Positions 15,593 through 25,795 of a stretch of 64,000 nucleotides of DNA are shown here, piece after piece. Within the stretch, counting starts at the first letter, position 1, and every line of letters starts with the position of its first letter. Below the pieces are notes generated by a model that ran no database searches, had not been told where the DNA came from, and was given only the letters and a program-made list of their open reading frames with translations. The position numbers and the translations under genes are program-made. The stretch is from Azospirillum tabaci (lineage in GTDB: Bacteria > Pseudomonadota > Alphaproteobacteria > Azospirillales > Azospirillaceae), in NCBI RefSeq assembly GCF_014596085.1, contig NZ_JACCJY010000007.1, positions 163,993-227,992 of the forward strand. Reading direction: 5' to 3'.

Positions 15593-17029
15593 TCAATCCG
15601 CCAGATCGGAGGCGGCCGCAGCAAGCTGTCCGGAGAAGGGCAGGACACGGGCATCGCCCGCAAAGCTGTTGCTGAGGAGCATGGCCTCCGCCGCCTTGCG
15701 CCGCTTCGCCGCGTCGGGCCGCGCATCGCGCCGCCCGACGGAGCAATAGTGGAATCCCGCCGCCGCCATGGCCGCCGGAGCGTAGACGTTGCGCAGATCG
15801 ACCATCACCGGGCGGCGCATCAGGCTGCGGACGCGGCCCAGATCCAGCGCGCGGAACTCGTTCCATTCCGTCAGGATGGCGACGCAATCGGCTTCCGCCA
15901 GCGGGGCGTAGGCATCGTCATGCCAGACCACGCCGGGCAGCAGGTGCCGCCCCTCCTCCATGCCGGCGGGATCGTAGACATGGACCGTCGCCCCGGCCTC
16001 CTGAAGCAACGGGATGATCTCCAGGCTCGCCGCCTCACGCATGTCGTTGGTGTCGGGCTTGAAGGTGATGCCGAGCACGGCGATCCGCTTGCCCGCCATG
16101 TCCGGTCCGCAGGCCTGGAGAATCCGCTCGGCCATCTGCCGCTTGCGCGCCCGGTTCACGTCCACGACCGTTTCGATCAGCCGGACCGGCGAACCGTGCT
16201 GCCGCCCGGTGCGCACCAGCGCCTCCGTGTCCTTCGGGAAGCAGGAGCCGCCGAACCCCGGCCCGGCGTTCAGGAACGGGCGTCCGATGCGCCCGTCGAG
16301 CCCCATGCCCGCCGCCACGTCCTGCACATCCGCCCCCACCCGTTCGCACAGGTCGGCCACCTCGTTGATGAAGGTGATCTTGAAGGCCAGGAAGGCGTTG
16401 GCCGAGTATTTGGTCAGCTCCGCCGTCTCGATGCCGGTGCGCACGAAGGGCGTCCCGGCGCGGATCAGCGGCTGGTAGAGGGCATCCATCACCGCACGCG
16501 CCCGGTCGGACTCGGCGCCGATCACGACCCGGTCGGGCTGCATGAAATCGCCGATGGCCGAACCTTCACGCAGGAACTCCGGGTTGGACACCACGTCGAA
16601 CTCGGCGCGCGGGTTGATGTCGCGGACCAGCGCGGCGATCTGGCGCCCGGTGCCGACCGGAACGGTCGATTTGGTCACGATGACGGTGTAGCGGGACATG
16701 GTCCGCGCGATCTCCGCCGCCGCGGCATGGACGTAGGTCAGGTCCGCCCCACCGTCGCCGGGACGGGAGGGGGTGCCGACCGCGATCAGCACAACATCCG
16801 CCCCCTCCATGGCGACCGCGAGGTCGGAGGTGAAGGACAGACGATCCGCCGCCATGTTGCGCGCCACAAGGACGTCGAGGCCGGGTTCGTAGATGGGGAT
16901 CTCGCCACCCCTCAGGCGCCGGATTTTCGTTTCGTCCTTGTCCACACAGCACACGTCGATGCCGAATTCGGCAAAGCAGGCGCCGGACACGAGGCCGACA
17001 TAGCCGGTCCCCACAACCGCGATCCGCAT
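15593..17029 (-). CDS. UDP-glucose 6-dehydrogenase family protein
   Basis: The protein has 478 aa. The N-terminal NAD-binding Rossmann motif is VVGTGYVGLVSGACFAEFG, and the catalytic block is AGPGFGGSCFPKD with the nucleophile Cys263, followed by the C-terminal UDP-binding domain (ITFKPDTNDMREAASLEI). The family oxidises UDP-glucose to UDP-glucuronate; GDP-mannose dehydrogenases share the fold, but the residues favour the UDP-glucose type. UDP-GlcA made here would feed the UDP-glucuronate decarboxylase at 24299-25246. A C-terminal extension of about 45 residues (from RRDARPDAAKRRK) goes beyond the usual end. It is the last gene of the minus-strand exopolysaccharide operon, 81 bp after its neighbour. 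Confidence 0.93.
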   Translation of the reverse strand: MRIAVVGTGYVGLVSGACFAEFGIDVCCVDKDETKIRRLRGGEIPIYEPGLDVLVARNMAADRLSFTSDLAVAMEGADVVLIAVGTPSRPGDGGADLTYVHAAAAEIARTMSRYTVIVTKSTVPVGTGRQIAALVRDINPRAEFDVVSNPEFLREGSAIGDFMQPDRVVIGAESDRARAVMDALYQPLIRAGTPFVRTGIETAELTKYSANAFLAFKITFINEVADLCERVGADVQDVAAGMGLDGRIGRPFLNAGPGFGGSCFPKDTEALVRTGRQHGSPVRLIETVVDVNRARKRQMAERILQACGPDMAGKRIAVLGITFKPDTNDMREAASLEIIPLLQEAGATVHVYDPAGMEEGRHLLPGVVWHDDAYAPLAEADCVAILTEWNEFRALDLGRVRSLMRRPVMVDLRNVYAPAAMAAAGFHYCSVGRRDARPDAAKRRKAAEAMLLSNSFAGDARVLPFSGQLAAAASDLAD

Positions 17030-17110
17030 TATTCCGCTCCTGTTCCTTATTGGCGTTGCCGAAGCCAGCTCCGGGCCGAAGCCAGCCCTGGCCGGCTCGA
17101 AAGGTGGCCG

Positions 17111-18094
17111 TCAGGCCACGGCGCGCTCCGCCATGCCGTTCGCTTGCCCATTCTCGCGCAATGCCCAGCGCACGGTTTCCGCCAGTCCCTGCTCCAGCCG
17201 CGTGCGCGGCGTCCAGCCAAGCACCGACCCGGCATAGGTCACGTCCGCCTGCACGCTGCGCTGCTCGCCCGGACGTTCGGGGTGGTGGAGCACGGGATGG
17301 TCCGCCCGCGTCCGACCCAGAGCCCCCAGCGCCAGGTCGGCCAGTTCGCTGATGCTGGTCTGCCGTCCGCTGCCGAGGTTGAAGATCTTCCCGTGGCTGG
17401 CCGGGTTGTCCAGCGCGCCGACCCAGGCATCCACCACGTCGTCGATGAAGACGAAGTCGCGGGTCTGCTTGCCGTCGCCGTAGATGTTGATCGGCTCGCC
17501 GCGGATGATGTTGCCCAGGAAGATGCCCAGCACCCCCTGATAGGGGTTGTCCACCGCCTGCCGCGGCCCGTAGACGTTGTACATGCGGAAGGAGGTGACG
17601 GCGAGACCGCCCGGAAGGTCGGGCCGCGCCGCCGTCAGATGGATGTAGCGCTCGCCCGCGTATTTCGTCACCCCGTAGTAGGACACCGGGGAGCAGGGCG
17701 TGTCCTCCGGCGTCGGGACCACCTCGGCGTTGCCATAGGCGCTCATCGAACTGGCGTAGAGGAGGCGCTTCACCCCGCGCTCCACGCACTGCTGGAGGAC
17801 GTTCACCGTCCCTTCCACGTTGGTGCGCAGGTCGCCGACCGGGTTGCTGAAGGCGCGGATGATCGACACCTGCCCGGCGATGTGGATCACCGCGTCGGGC
17901 AACTGCTCGAACGCCTTGTCGAGGTCCGAGGGGTTGGTCACGTCGCCGCGGATGTAGCGCACCTCCGCCGGCACGTTGGCGCGCAGCCCGGTGGACTCGT
18001 TGTCGATCACCGTCACCCGGTGGCCGAGCGACACGAGGCGGTGCGTGATGTGGGAGCCGATGAATCCGGCCCCGCCCGTTACAAGCACGTCCAT
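17111..18094 (-). CDS. NAD-dependent sugar-nucleotide epimerase/dehydratase (extended SDR)
   Basis: Start taken at ATG 18094-18092, preceded by GGAGGAA; an in-frame GTG 12 bases earlier overlaps that site. The 327-aa protein is an extended short-chain dehydrogenase: GGAGFIGSH nucleotide loop, catalytic Ser/Thr region (YASSMSAYG) and YxxxK (YYGVTKYAGE). It resembles UDP-glucose 4-epimerases and related enzymes acting on nucleotide sugars. The exact substrate is open. It lies 27 bp after the preceding SDR gene in the same operon. Confidence 0.85.
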   Translation of the reverse strand: MDVLVTGGAGFIGSHITHRLVSLGHRVTVIDNESTGLRANVPAEVRYIRGDVTNPSDLDKAFEQLPDAVIHIAGQVSIIRAFSNPVGDLRTNVEGTVNVLQQCVERGVKRLLYASSMSAYGNAEVVPTPEDTPCSPVSYYGVTKYAGERYIHLTAARPDLPGGLAVTSFRMYNVYGPRQAVDNPYQGVLGIFLGNIIRGEPINIYGDGKQTRDFVFIDDVVDAWVGALDNPASHGKIFNLGSGRQTSISELADLALGALGRTRADHPVLHHPERPGEQRSVQADVTYAGSVLGWTPRTRLEQGLAETVRWALRENGQANGMAERAVA

Positions 18095-18121
18095 TGGTTC
18101 CTCCACCGCACAGGAATGGGA

Positions 18122-19201
18122 TTACGCGCTGAGGGCGATGCGGCCCGGTTCCAGCTTGCCCTGGTCCGTGGGCAGGCTGTTCTGGGCGAGGTAGCTTTCC
18201 GCCCAATCCCACAGGCGGCGGATGCCGGTGTCGCGGTCCACCTGCGGGCGCCAGCCGAGAACCTGCTCCGCCTTGCGGATGTCGCTGACGTAGCAGGGCT
18301 GGTCGCCGGGCCGCCAGTCGGAGAAGTCGGCTTCGACCGGCTCGCCGCGCAGGGTGGACAGCAGTTCGCCGAACTCGCGCCAGACCGAAATGGTGTTCTC
18401 CGGCCCGCCGCCGATGTTGAAGACCTGCCCGCGGCTGACCTCGATCTTCTCGGTGGCGAGGCGGAAGGCGCGCACGAGATCCTCGACGAACAGCACGTCG
18501 CGCACCTGCATGCCGTCGCCGTAGATGTGGATGGGCCGCCCGGCCAGCGCCGAGATGATGAAATGCGCGACCCAGCCCTGGTCCTCGTTGCCGAACTGGC
18601 GCGGGCCGTAGATGCAGCTCATCCGGAAGACGACGGTCGGCAGGTCGTAGATGCGGGCGTAGTCGCGCACATACTGGTCCGCCGCCCCTTTGGAGCAGCC
18701 ATAGGGCGAGTGGAAGTCCAGCGGCTCCGCCTCCGAGACGCCGAGCGGACGGTCCACGAAGCGGTAGCGGCTGTCGGTCTGCTCCACCGCCACATGCTCC
18801 AGCCCGCCATAGACCTTGTTGGTCGAGGTGAAGACCACCTTCGGCGGGTTCTTCATCCGGCGCGCCGCCTCCAGCACGTTGAAGGTGCCGAGCGCGTTGA
18901 TGTCGAAGTCGGTGCGCGGATCGTCCAGCGACGAGGTCACCGCCACCTGCCCGGCGAGATGATAGACCTCCTCCGCCCCGGCCATGCAGGATTTGACGGC
19001 GGTGAAGTCGCGCACGTCGGCCTTCATGAAGGTCAGGCGGGAGCCGGCGTTCAGGCTTTGCAGCCACGCCGCGTTCCGCTCGCTGCCCGGGCGCAGCAGG
19101 GCGTCCAGGACGACGACGTCGCGCCCGTCCTCCAGAAGGTTCTTGACCAGATTGCAGCCGACGAAGCCGGCCCCGCCGGTCACGAGCGTCTTGCCTTCCA
19201 T
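18122..19201 (-). CDS. RfbE-like NAD-dependent nucleotide-sugar epimerase (extended SDR)
   Basis: The 359-aa product (ATG 19201-19199, GGAG upstream) has the GGAGFVGCN loop, the motif TSTNKVYG, the active-site YxxxK in SPYGCSKGAADQYV, and FRMSCIYGPRQFG with EDQGWVAHF. These last blocks are characteristic of the CDP-paratose/CDP-tyvelose 2-epimerase branch of the SDR family. Whether the nucleotide is CDP cannot be told from sequence, and no CDP-glucose synthesis gene is in the window. It is located 45 bp after the GT4 gene. Confidence 0.85.
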   Translation of the reverse strand: MEGKTLVTGGAGFVGCNLVKNLLEDGRDVVVLDALLRPGSERNAAWLQSLNAGSRLTFMKADVRDFTAVKSCMAGAEEVYHLAGQVAVTSSLDDPRTDFDINALGTFNVLEAARRMKNPPKVVFTSTNKVYGGLEHVAVEQTDSRYRFVDRPLGVSEAEPLDFHSPYGCSKGAADQYVRDYARIYDLPTVVFRMSCIYGPRQFGNEDQGWVAHFIISALAGRPIHIYGDGMQVRDVLFVEDLVRAFRLATEKIEVSRGQVFNIGGGPENTISVWREFGELLSTLRGEPVEADFSDWRPGDQPCYVSDIRKAEQVLGWRPQVDRDTGIRRLWDWAESYLAQNSLPTDQGKLEPGRIALSA

Positions 19202-19246
19202 AGGTTTCTTCTCCATTGCTGCGGCTTTTACCGGTTGGGCAGGGGT

Positions 19247-20491
19247 TCAGGCGGCCTTGAGGACGGCGGCGCCCGCCGGGCGGCGGATCACCGCTTCATA
19301 GAGCCGGTGGGTGTCGGCGGCGGCGGCGGCCCAGTCGAAGCGCTGGGCGGCGCGCAGGCGGCCATGGCGGCCCATCCGCAACCGCCGCTCGGGGTCCGCG
19401 GCCAGCTGCTCGACGGCGGCGCGCAGGGCCAGCGGGTCGCCCGGCTCCACGATCACCGCACAACCGTCGTCGACCTGATGCGGGATGCCGCCGACCCGGC
19501 TCGCCACCACCGGGACGCCGAAGGCCATGGCCTCCAGGATCACGTTGGGGAAGGTGTCGGCCAGGGTCGGGAAGACGAACAGGTCGGAGCGGCGGAACAT
19601 GGCGGCGACCTCCGCCTCGGCCAGATTGCCGGTGAGGTGGATGGTCTGGCCCGGCCCGCAGCGGCGCTGGTACGCCTCGTAATCGACGAAGTCCCGCTTC
19701 TCGCCGCCGACGATCAGGCGGAACGGCATCGACAGGCCCACGAAGGCGTCGAGCAGCACGCCCAGCCCCTTGTTGGCCGTGTGGTTGGCCAGGAAGAAGG
19801 CGGTGACGGGGCCGCCGTCCTCCCCCCGCTCCGGGATGCCGAACCTGCGGTGGATGTCACGGTCGGCCGCGGTCGGCGCGCCCCAGTCGTTCGGGCGGTC
19901 CACGCCGTAGGGAATGACGGCGATGTCGTCCCCCTTGAAGCCGAAGCCGCGGACGATGGGCAGATCGACCGGCGAGATCGCGCAAATCGCCGCGGCGTTG
20001 CGGACGACGTAGCGGACCGGACGGTCGATCAGCAGGTCCCAGGCCAGCCGCCGCGCCGCGTCCATGCGCCGGAAGGCCGCCGGGTTGCCGATCTCCACGA
20101 AACCATGGGTGGACACCACGTAGGGCACGCCCTTCGCCACGCAGGCACGGGCCACCCGCATCATCTCCAGCGCCGGGATCGGGTTGTGGATGTGCACCAG
20201 ATCGTAGGAGCCGTGGCGGATCAGCGCCGGGATGCTCGACTGGTAGAACAGGGTCTTCGCGCGGTTGGGCAGCACGGAGTCGAGCCCGACGAAGGGGCTG
20301 GAGGTCCGCACCGCGATCCGTTCGCCCGGCTTGCCCGGGTCCATCGGGACCCGGCTCGCCATGCCCATGTTCGCGATGTCGATGCGGTCATGCGCCTGCA
20401 ACGCGACGCTCAGTTTCTCCGCTGCCTTGCTGGCGCCGCTGACCGCCAGATGCGGCGGCACAACGATCGCCGACAGGATCTTCAGGCTCAT
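19247..20491 (-). CDS. Glycosyltransferase family 4 protein
   Basis: The 414-aa protein has the GT-B layout. The N-terminal acceptor domain includes YDLVHIHNPIPALEMMRVA. The C-terminal donor domain has the GT4 motif EAMAFGVPVVASRVGGIPHQV with the E-x7-E signature (VFPTLADTFPNVILEAM). It would transfer one sugar to a lipid-linked intermediate on the cytoplasmic face of the membrane. It follows the WecG-type gene by 198 bp, so it may head a second transcript within the minus-strand cluster. Confidence 0.9.
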   Translation of the reverse strand: MSLKILSAIVVPPHLAVSGASKAAEKLSVALQAHDRIDIANMGMASRVPMDPGKPGERIAVRTSSPFVGLDSVLPNRAKTLFYQSSIPALIRHGSYDLVHIHNPIPALEMMRVARACVAKGVPYVVSTHGFVEIGNPAAFRRMDAARRLAWDLLIDRPVRYVVRNAAAICAISPVDLPIVRGFGFKGDDIAVIPYGVDRPNDWGAPTAADRDIHRRFGIPERGEDGGPVTAFFLANHTANKGLGVLLDAFVGLSMPFRLIVGGEKRDFVDYEAYQRRCGPGQTIHLTGNLAEAEVAAMFRRSDLFVFPTLADTFPNVILEAMAFGVPVVASRVGGIPHQVDDGCAVIVEPGDPLALRAAVEQLAADPERRLRMGRHGRLRAAQRFDWAAAAADTHRLYEAVIRRPAGAAVLKAA

Positions 20492-20689
20492 CGCAGGAAT
20501 CCTCGACTATCATGGAAGCGCAGGCCGCATGGGTCGCGTCTCGCGGCGCTGTTCCGAGGTCATTCAGGAGAATCCGCCAATGCCATACCGTTTCATTCCA
20601 AAAACGGCACACACGATTACAGCATCGGAAGGACTTTCATTTGTAATAACGGTGTTTTTATTTGGCAACCGCTAAACAACGATCACCGT

Positions 20690-21496
20690 CTAGCCAAATC
20701 GAAGCTCTCCTTTCGGACGCCGTGCCTGACCGCTGCGGACCAGCGGCATCTGCACCGCCTGACAGGCCAGCAAGAACAGGAAGGCCGGATTCAGCATGAC
20801 GTAGCGCCGCCACAGCCGGCGCGGCTCCGTGGACAGCCGGAACAGCCATTCCAGGCCGGAATTCTGCATCCACATCGGCGCCTGCGGTTGTTTGCCGGCG
20901 ATGAAGTCGAAGGCGGCGCCGACCGCGATCAGCGGCATCGACAGCGCCGCCTTGTGCTCGTAGACCCAGGTTTCCTGGCGCGGGCAACCCAGCCCGACGA
21001 AGACGATGCGGGCGCCGGAGTCCATGATCTCGCGGTCCACCGCCTCGCGTTCCTCGGCGCTCAGGGTGCGGAAGGCGGAGGGGCGGGCGCCGGCGATGAT
21101 CAGGCCGGGGAAGCGCTCCGTCAGCGCCGTGATCAGCGTGCCGAGCAGCCCCGCCGTGGCGCCGTAGAGGTAGATGGGAAGCCCCTTCTCCGCCGCCGCC
21201 GCGCAGGTGCGCAGCATCAGGTTCGGGCCGTAGACGCGGTCCGGCAGGGCGGCACCGTGCAGCCGATTCAGCGCCCAGCGCACCGGCTGGCCGTCCGGCG
21301 TCACGAGGTCGATGGCGTTCAGGCGGTAGCGGTGCTCGGGGTCGAGCGCTCCGGTCATCACCCCATGCACGGCAAGCGCGCTGACCGCGAAGGGTTTTTG
21401 CTGCTCCGCCGCGTCGATGATGGCGCGCACGCCGGCCTCGTAATCGACGGCGTTGACGTAGACGCCGAGCACTTCCTTTTTCCCATGGTCGATCAT
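20690..21496 (-). CDS. WecG/TagA/CpsF family glycosyltransferase
   Basis: The start ATG (21496-21494) overlaps the stop of the upstream SDR gene as ATGA, indicating translational coupling. The 268-aa product shows the family blocks [34 protein letters not shown] and [18 protein letters not shown]. Family members (WecG, TagA) add ManNAcA, ManNAc or other sugars to undecaprenyl-PP-linked acceptors, so this enzyme probably adds the second sugar after the initiating phosphotransferase encoded two genes upstream. It is probably a peripheral membrane protein. Confidence 0.92.
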   Translation of the reverse strand: MIDHGKKEVLGVYVNAVDYEAGVRAIIDAAEQQKPFAVSALAVHGVMTGALDPEHRYRLNAIDLVTPDGQPVRWALNRLHGAALPDRVYGPNLMLRTCAAAAEKGLPIYLYGATAGLLGTLITALTERFPGLIIAGARPSAFRTLSAEEREAVDREIMDSGARIVFVGLGCPRQETWVYEHKAALSMPLIAVGAAFDFIAGKQPQAPMWMQNSGLEWLFRLSTEPRRLWRRYVMLNPAFLFLLACQAVQMPLVRSGQARRPKGELRFG

Positions 21497-22572
21497 GCCA
21501 CGGCCTCCACGCCCCAGCGGCGCCGATTGCTGTCGTGAATGTCGGTGAGGATGTTGCGAACGTCGTGCCGGATGTCCCAGGACGGGTAGTGGGACCGGAA
21601 CCGGTCGAGCGAGCTGACCCACCAGATGTGGTCGCCGATGCGGTTGGCCTCCTTGAAGGCCAGATCCATCGGGCGCCCGGTGATCTCCTCGCACAGCGCC
21701 ACCGCCTCCAGGATGGAGCAGTTGCTCGCCCGTCCGCCGCCGATGTTGTAGACCTCGGCGCTGCGCGGCGCGTCGTAGACGGCGTGGAAGGCGGCGATCA
21801 GGTCGTTGCTGTGGATGTTGTCGCGGACCTGCTTGCCCTTGTAGCCGATCACGTCGTAGCGGGTGCCGGTGACGGCGCAACGCATTAGGTAGGCCAGGAA
21901 GCCGTGAAGCTGCGTCGGCGAATGATTCGGCCCGGTCAGGCAGCCGCCGCGGAAGCACACCGTCTTCATGCCGAAATAGCGGCCGTACTCCTGAACCAGC
22001 ACGTCGGCGGCCACCTTGGAGGCGCCGAACAGGCTGTGCAGGGTGGCGTCGATCGACATGTCCTCGGCGATGCCCCCGGCGTAGCGGTGCGCCGGGTCGA
22101 TCTCGTAGCGCGTCTCGGTCTCGATCAGCGGCAGGCGGTTCGGCGTGTCGCCGTAGACCTTGTTGGTCGAGGTGAAGATGAACACTGCGTCCGGGCAGTG
22201 GCGCCGCGCCGCCTCCAGCAGGTTCAGCGTGCCGTTGGCGTTCACCGAGAAATCCATCTGCGGGTCGCGCGCCGCCCAATCGTGCGATGGCTGCGCCGCC
22301 GTGTGGATGATCAGGGAGATGGCGGCCCCGTGCCGCTCGAACAGCGCGTCGATGGCCGCGGCGTCGCGGATGTCGATGGCGTGGTGGCGGTAGCGCTGGC
22401 GCAGCGTCTGCTCCAGGGTCTGGCGCTGCCACGCGGTCGAGGCCTCGTCGCCGAAGAAGGTCCGCCGCATGTCGTTGTCGATGCCGACGACATCCATTCC
22501 CAGCGCACCGAAATGCAGGCAACTCTCCGACCCGATCAATCCGCAGGAACCGGTGACAAGGGCGACGGACAT
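21493..22572 (-). CDS. RfbE-like NAD-dependent nucleotide-sugar epimerase (extended SDR)
   Basis: ATG 22572-22570 follows AAGGAG. The 359-aa protein has the variant nucleotide loop [11 protein letters not shown] (one Gly replaced by Ser-Cys), [20 protein letters not shown] and the TSTNKVYG motif, all typical for the CDP-paratose/CDP-tyvelose 2-epimerase branch. Where classical SDRs have YxxxK, it reads [13 protein letters not shown], so the catalytic Tyr appears to be Phe. The same substitution occurs in some family members, but activity should be checked. It is the second SDR of this branch in one operon. Confidence 0.82.
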   Translation of the reverse strand: MSVALVTGSCGLIGSESCLHFGALGMDVVGIDNDMRRTFFGDEASTAWQRQTLEQTLRQRYRHHAIDIRDAAAIDALFERHGAAISLIIHTAAQPSHDWAARDPQMDFSVNANGTLNLLEAARRHCPDAVFIFTSTNKVYGDTPNRLPLIETETRYEIDPAHRYAGGIAEDMSIDATLHSLFGASKVAADVLVQEYGRYFGMKTVCFRGGCLTGPNHSPTQLHGFLAYLMRCAVTGTRYDVIGYKGKQVRDNIHSNDLIAAFHAVYDAPRSAEVYNIGGGRASNCSILEAVALCEEITGRPMDLAFKEANRIGDHIWWVSSLDRFRSHYPSWDIRHDVRNILTDIHDSNRRRWGVEAVA

Positions 22573-22623
22573 GACGTCTAACTCCTTCACTGTTGTTCGT
22601 TGCTCTTTCGGGGTCTTCGCCGG

Positions 22624-24222
22624 TCAATAGGCGTTGCGGTCCCAGAAAAGGAGAAGGGCGGTGCGCACCATGATTTCGGCGTCCAACCCCAGGGACCAGT
22701 TGTCGACGTAGTAGAGGTCGTGTTCGACGCGGCGGGCGGCGGTGTGGAGATTGTCGATCTCACCGCGCAGCCCGTTCACCTGCGCCCAGCCGGTGATCCC
22801 GGGACGGACGCGGTGGCGGCAGGCGTAGTTCTCCACCGCTTCGTGGTACAGCACGTCCCCGGCCTTCATGGCGACGGGATGGGGCCGTGGCCCGACGATG
22901 GACATGTCGCCGCGCAGGACGTTGAAGAGTTGCGGAAGCTCGTCGATGCTCGTGCGGCGCAGGAAGCGGCCGACGCGCGTCACCCGCGGATCGTTGCGCA
23001 CGGTCCGCTGCGCGCCCGACTGGTCACCGCGGTCGGTGTGCATTGTGCGGAATTTCCAGATTTCGAATTCTTCGTTGTTGAAGCCGAAGCGCTTCTGGCG
23101 GAACAGCACCGGGCCGGGGCTTTCCAGTTTGATGGCCACCGCGGCGAGCAGCAGGACCGGCGCCAGCGCGGCCAGCGCCGCGCCGCCGATCAGCAGGTCC
23201 TCCGACCGTTTCAGCACGCCGCGCCAGCCGGCCAGCGGGTGATGGATGACCCCCAGCAGCGGGATGCCCGCCGTCGTGTCGACCGATAGGCCCGCGGTGC
23301 GGGCGATCAGCCGGTGCGGCAGCAGGCGGACGTCCACCGCGAGGACGCGCAGACGTTCCAGGATGTCGGTGATCTCGGCCTCGGCGCTCCAAGGAAGGGC
23401 CACCACCACGAGGTCGATGCGGTTCTTGCGCACCTGCTCGACCAGCCCGGTCACGCCTCCCAGCACCGGCACCCCGGCCAGCCGGGCGGTGGTCAGGGGC
23501 GGGGCGTTCACGGTCGCGGGCCGGTCCGCCGCGGTGGACACCGCGCCGATCACCTGATAGCCCGCCCCCTCCGTCCGCTGGAGCCGGTCCAGCCATTCGA
23601 AGGCCAGATCGTTGGTGCCGACCAGCAGCGTCCGCTGCCGCAGGCCGCCGACGAGATTCCAGTCGCGCGCCAAACGAAGGAACAGGCTGCGCAGAGCGGT
23701 CAGCCCGAACAGGCCGAGTCCGTACCACAGCCACAACGTCCCCACCGCCGCCGTGTCCAGCCGCCGCAGGTCCCCCGTCACGCCGAGCATGAGGACGAGC
23801 ACCAGAAAGGCCGCCGTCCACGCCCCGAACAGCGGCCCGGCGTGCGAACCGATGGTCCGCCGCACCGCCTTGGGGAGAAGGTTGCGGTAGCAGCCCGCGG
23901 TGTAGAAGCACATCAGCGACAGCACCGCCAGCGGACCGACCGCGGCGTTGAAGACGCCCGCGAAAGCATGAACGGCGTCTGCGAACGGTGCCGGATCGGC
24001 CGGGGCGGCCCGGAGCAAACGGGCGGCGATGCCCTCCGCCGCCAGCCCCGTCCCGACGACCATCAGCGCGTCCGCGGCCACCAGCCCGCACAGCAGGGCG
24101 GGGGCGGAGGCCGCCGCGGCGACCGGCGACGCGGACACCGGGCGTGGGCCTTGGAAGGCCATCCCCACGCGCGCGCCGTAGTCCGGCTTCGCCGAGCTGT
24201 TTCGTGAAGGGAGTTCGAACAT
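22624..24222 (-). CDS. Polyprenyl-phosphate glycosyl-1-phosphate transferase (EPS initiation)
   Basis: The 532-aa membrane protein has four to five N-terminal hydrophobic helices, a CoA-binding-like middle domain ([16 protein letters not shown]), another membrane segment ([20 protein letters not shown]) and the C-terminal bacterial sugar transferase domain: [40 protein letters not shown] and VGPRPHP. This WbaP/ExoY/GumD-type enzyme moves hexose-1-P from UDP-hexose to undecaprenyl-P, starting synthesis of the repeat unit. It is 76 bp after the UDP-glucuronate decarboxylase gene. Confidence 0.93.
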   Translation of the reverse strand: MFELPSRNSSAKPDYGARVGMAFQGPRPVSASPVAAAASAPALLCGLVAADALMVVGTGLAAEGIAARLLRAAPADPAPFADAVHAFAGVFNAAVGPLAVLSLMCFYTAGCYRNLLPKAVRRTIGSHAGPLFGAWTAAFLVLVLMLGVTGDLRRLDTAAVGTLWLWYGLGLFGLTALRSLFLRLARDWNLVGGLRQRTLLVGTNDLAFEWLDRLQRTEGAGYQVIGAVSTAADRPATVNAPPLTTARLAGVPVLGGVTGLVEQVRKNRIDLVVVALPWSAEAEITDILERLRVLAVDVRLLPHRLIARTAGLSVDTTAGIPLLGVIHHPLAGWRGVLKRSEDLLIGGAALAALAPVLLLAAVAIKLESPGPVLFRQKRFGFNNEEFEIWKFRTMHTDRGDQSGAQRTVRNDPRVTRVGRFLRRTSIDELPQLFNVLRGDMSIVGPRPHPVAMKAGDVLYHEAVENYACRHRVRPGITGWAQVNGLRGEIDNLHTAARRVEHDLYYVDNWSLGLDAEIMVRTALLLFWDRNAY

Positions 24223-24298
24223 CCGCCGTTCCCTGTTGGCCCATTCCCTGCCGCCGCATCCCAGCGATGCGGCGGCGCTGCCAGTTGCGTCGCCGCGC

Positions 24299-25246
24299 TC
24301 AGAAGTAGGTCTTGGCGAAATAGGCGATGGTGCGCTCCAGCCCCTCTTCGAGCGGCACGTGGGGCATCCATTTCAGGTAGGCGTTGGCCTTGGTGATGTC
24401 CGGCTTGCGCTGCCGCGGGTCATCCTGGGGCAGCGGATGCCGCTCGATCCGGGAGCGCGATCCGGTCATCCGGATGACGGTCTCGGCCAGTTCCAGAATG
24501 GTGAATTCGCCGGGGTTGCCGAGGTTGACCGGGCCGGTCACCGTTCCGTCCGTTTCCATCAGCCGGTGCAGCCCCTCGACCAGGTCGTCGACGTAGCAGA
24601 AGGACCGCGTCTGCGAGCCGTCGCCGTAGATCGTGATCGGGTCGCCCTTCAGCGCCTGGACGATGAAGTTCGACACCACGCGCCCGTCGTTCGGATTCAT
24701 GCGCGGGCCGTAGGTGTTGAAGATCCGCGCGACCTTGATCGGGACCTTGTGCTGCCGGTTGTAGTCGAAGAACAGCGTCTCGGCGCAGCGCTTGCCCTCG
24801 TCGTAGCAGGCGCGCGGGCCGATGGGATTCACATTGCCCCAATAGTCCTCGCGTTGCGGATGGACGAAGGGATCGCCGTAGACCTCGCTGGTCGATGCCT
24901 GGAGGATTGTCGCCTTCACCCGCTTGGCCAGCCCCAGCATGTTGATGGCGCCGTGCACGCTGGTCTTGGTCGTCTGCACCGGGTCGAACTGGTAATGCAC
25001 CGGCGAGGCCGGGCAGGCGAGGTTGTAGATCTCGTCAACCTCCACATAGAGGGGGAAGGTGATGTCGTGGCGCACCGCCTCGAATTTCGGGTTGTCCAGC
25101 AGATGCGCAATATTCGAACGCGCGCCCGTAAAATAGTTGTCGACGCACAGGACCTCTTTCCCGGCGGCCAGAAGACGCTCGCACAGGTGCGATCCGATGA
25201 ACCCGGCGCCGCCTGTCACAAGAACGCGCTCAGTCGTGGACGTCAT
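24299..25246 (-). CDS. UDP-glucuronate decarboxylase (UDP-xylose synthase)
   Basis: The 315-aa SDR protein has [32 protein letters not shown], the strongly conserved [13 protein letters not shown] block, [23 protein letters not shown] (YxxxK in YDEGK) and [18 protein letters not shown]. These are hallmarks of UXS-type enzymes that decarboxylate UDP-glucuronate to UDP-xylose. With the UDP-glucose dehydrogenase at the far end of the operon it completes the UDP-Glc to UDP-GlcA to UDP-Xyl route. It is the first gene of the minus-strand operon; its promoter must lie in the 549-bp region to the right. Confidence 0.92.
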   Translation of the reverse strand: MTSTTERVLVTGGAGFIGSHLCERLLAAGKEVLCVDNYFTGARSNIAHLLDNPKFEAVRHDITFPLYVEVDEIYNLACPASPVHYQFDPVQTTKTSVHGAINMLGLAKRVKATILQASTSEVYGDPFVHPQREDYWGNVNPIGPRACYDEGKRCAETLFFDYNRQHKVPIKVARIFNTYGPRMNPNDGRVVSNFIVQALKGDPITIYGDGSQTRSFCYVDDLVEGLHRLMETDGTVTGPVNLGNPGEFTILELAETVIRMTGSRSRIERHPLPQDDPRQRKPDITKANAYLKWMPHVPLEEGLERTIAYFAKTYF

Positions 25247-25795
25247 TGAGCCTCTCCATGGAGTTGACCGGGGAATTCGACCGGGCCGCGGCAGTCTGCG
25301 GAGACATCACGCCAAACCGCTTCCACGATTATTTTAAAATCCAGCGACGAGACGCTGCACTCCGCCATGCGATACGGACCATCACTCAGCCCTTTACGCA
25401 GGAATGCACGGCCATGTCTGGAATCGTGCGGCGTTTTCAAGCCTGAACCGGCCCCGCTGCACCCGGCAAACTGTGACCGGCGCGGTGTTGACCGTCAAAC
25501 ACGCGGACGGGGTAACGGATATGATTATTTATGACGGTCGCCGTCGTAAGCACAGCGACGGATGGGCCTTCTTTTTTTCAATTGTTGCGCGCCGCCATTC
25601 ACGGTACTCGAAGTCTGTCCGGCAACGGTTGCAGCAGCGGAACATCCCCGTCCATTCGGGCCTGTTCTTTAAAAGGCATCCGAATTCTCGGTTATCTACA
25701 AAGAAAATAAAAAGGCCGCAGCGCGTCCTTTTCTCCCATCCGCCACACCCATTCTGGGCCGGACCGCCAGCCAGCAAGACGAAAGGGGCGACGAC
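25247..25795. other. 549-bp divergent regulatory region of the exopolysaccharide locus
   Basis: It separates the minus-strand biosynthesis operon from the plus-strand export and polymerisation operon. It is AT-richer than the genes, especially 25505-25530 and 25670-25720, and has no convincing coding frame. Both promoters must be here, but I could not fix their boxes. A GGAAC at 25639-25643 has no matching CGTT. Confidence 0.6.

Noticed and set aside
15749..21538. Open frame of 1929 codons on the plus strand opposite the exopolysaccharide operon
   Set aside because: It runs antisense through five well-supported genes and is rich in Arg/His/Gly/Asp, the usual product of a stop-poor antisense frame in high-GC DNA. 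There is no family motif or ribosome-binding site.
25639..25663. GGAAC at 25639 as an EcfG promoter for the Wzc-like gene
   Set aside because: The bases 16-17 bp downstream are GCCT/CCTG, not CGTT.
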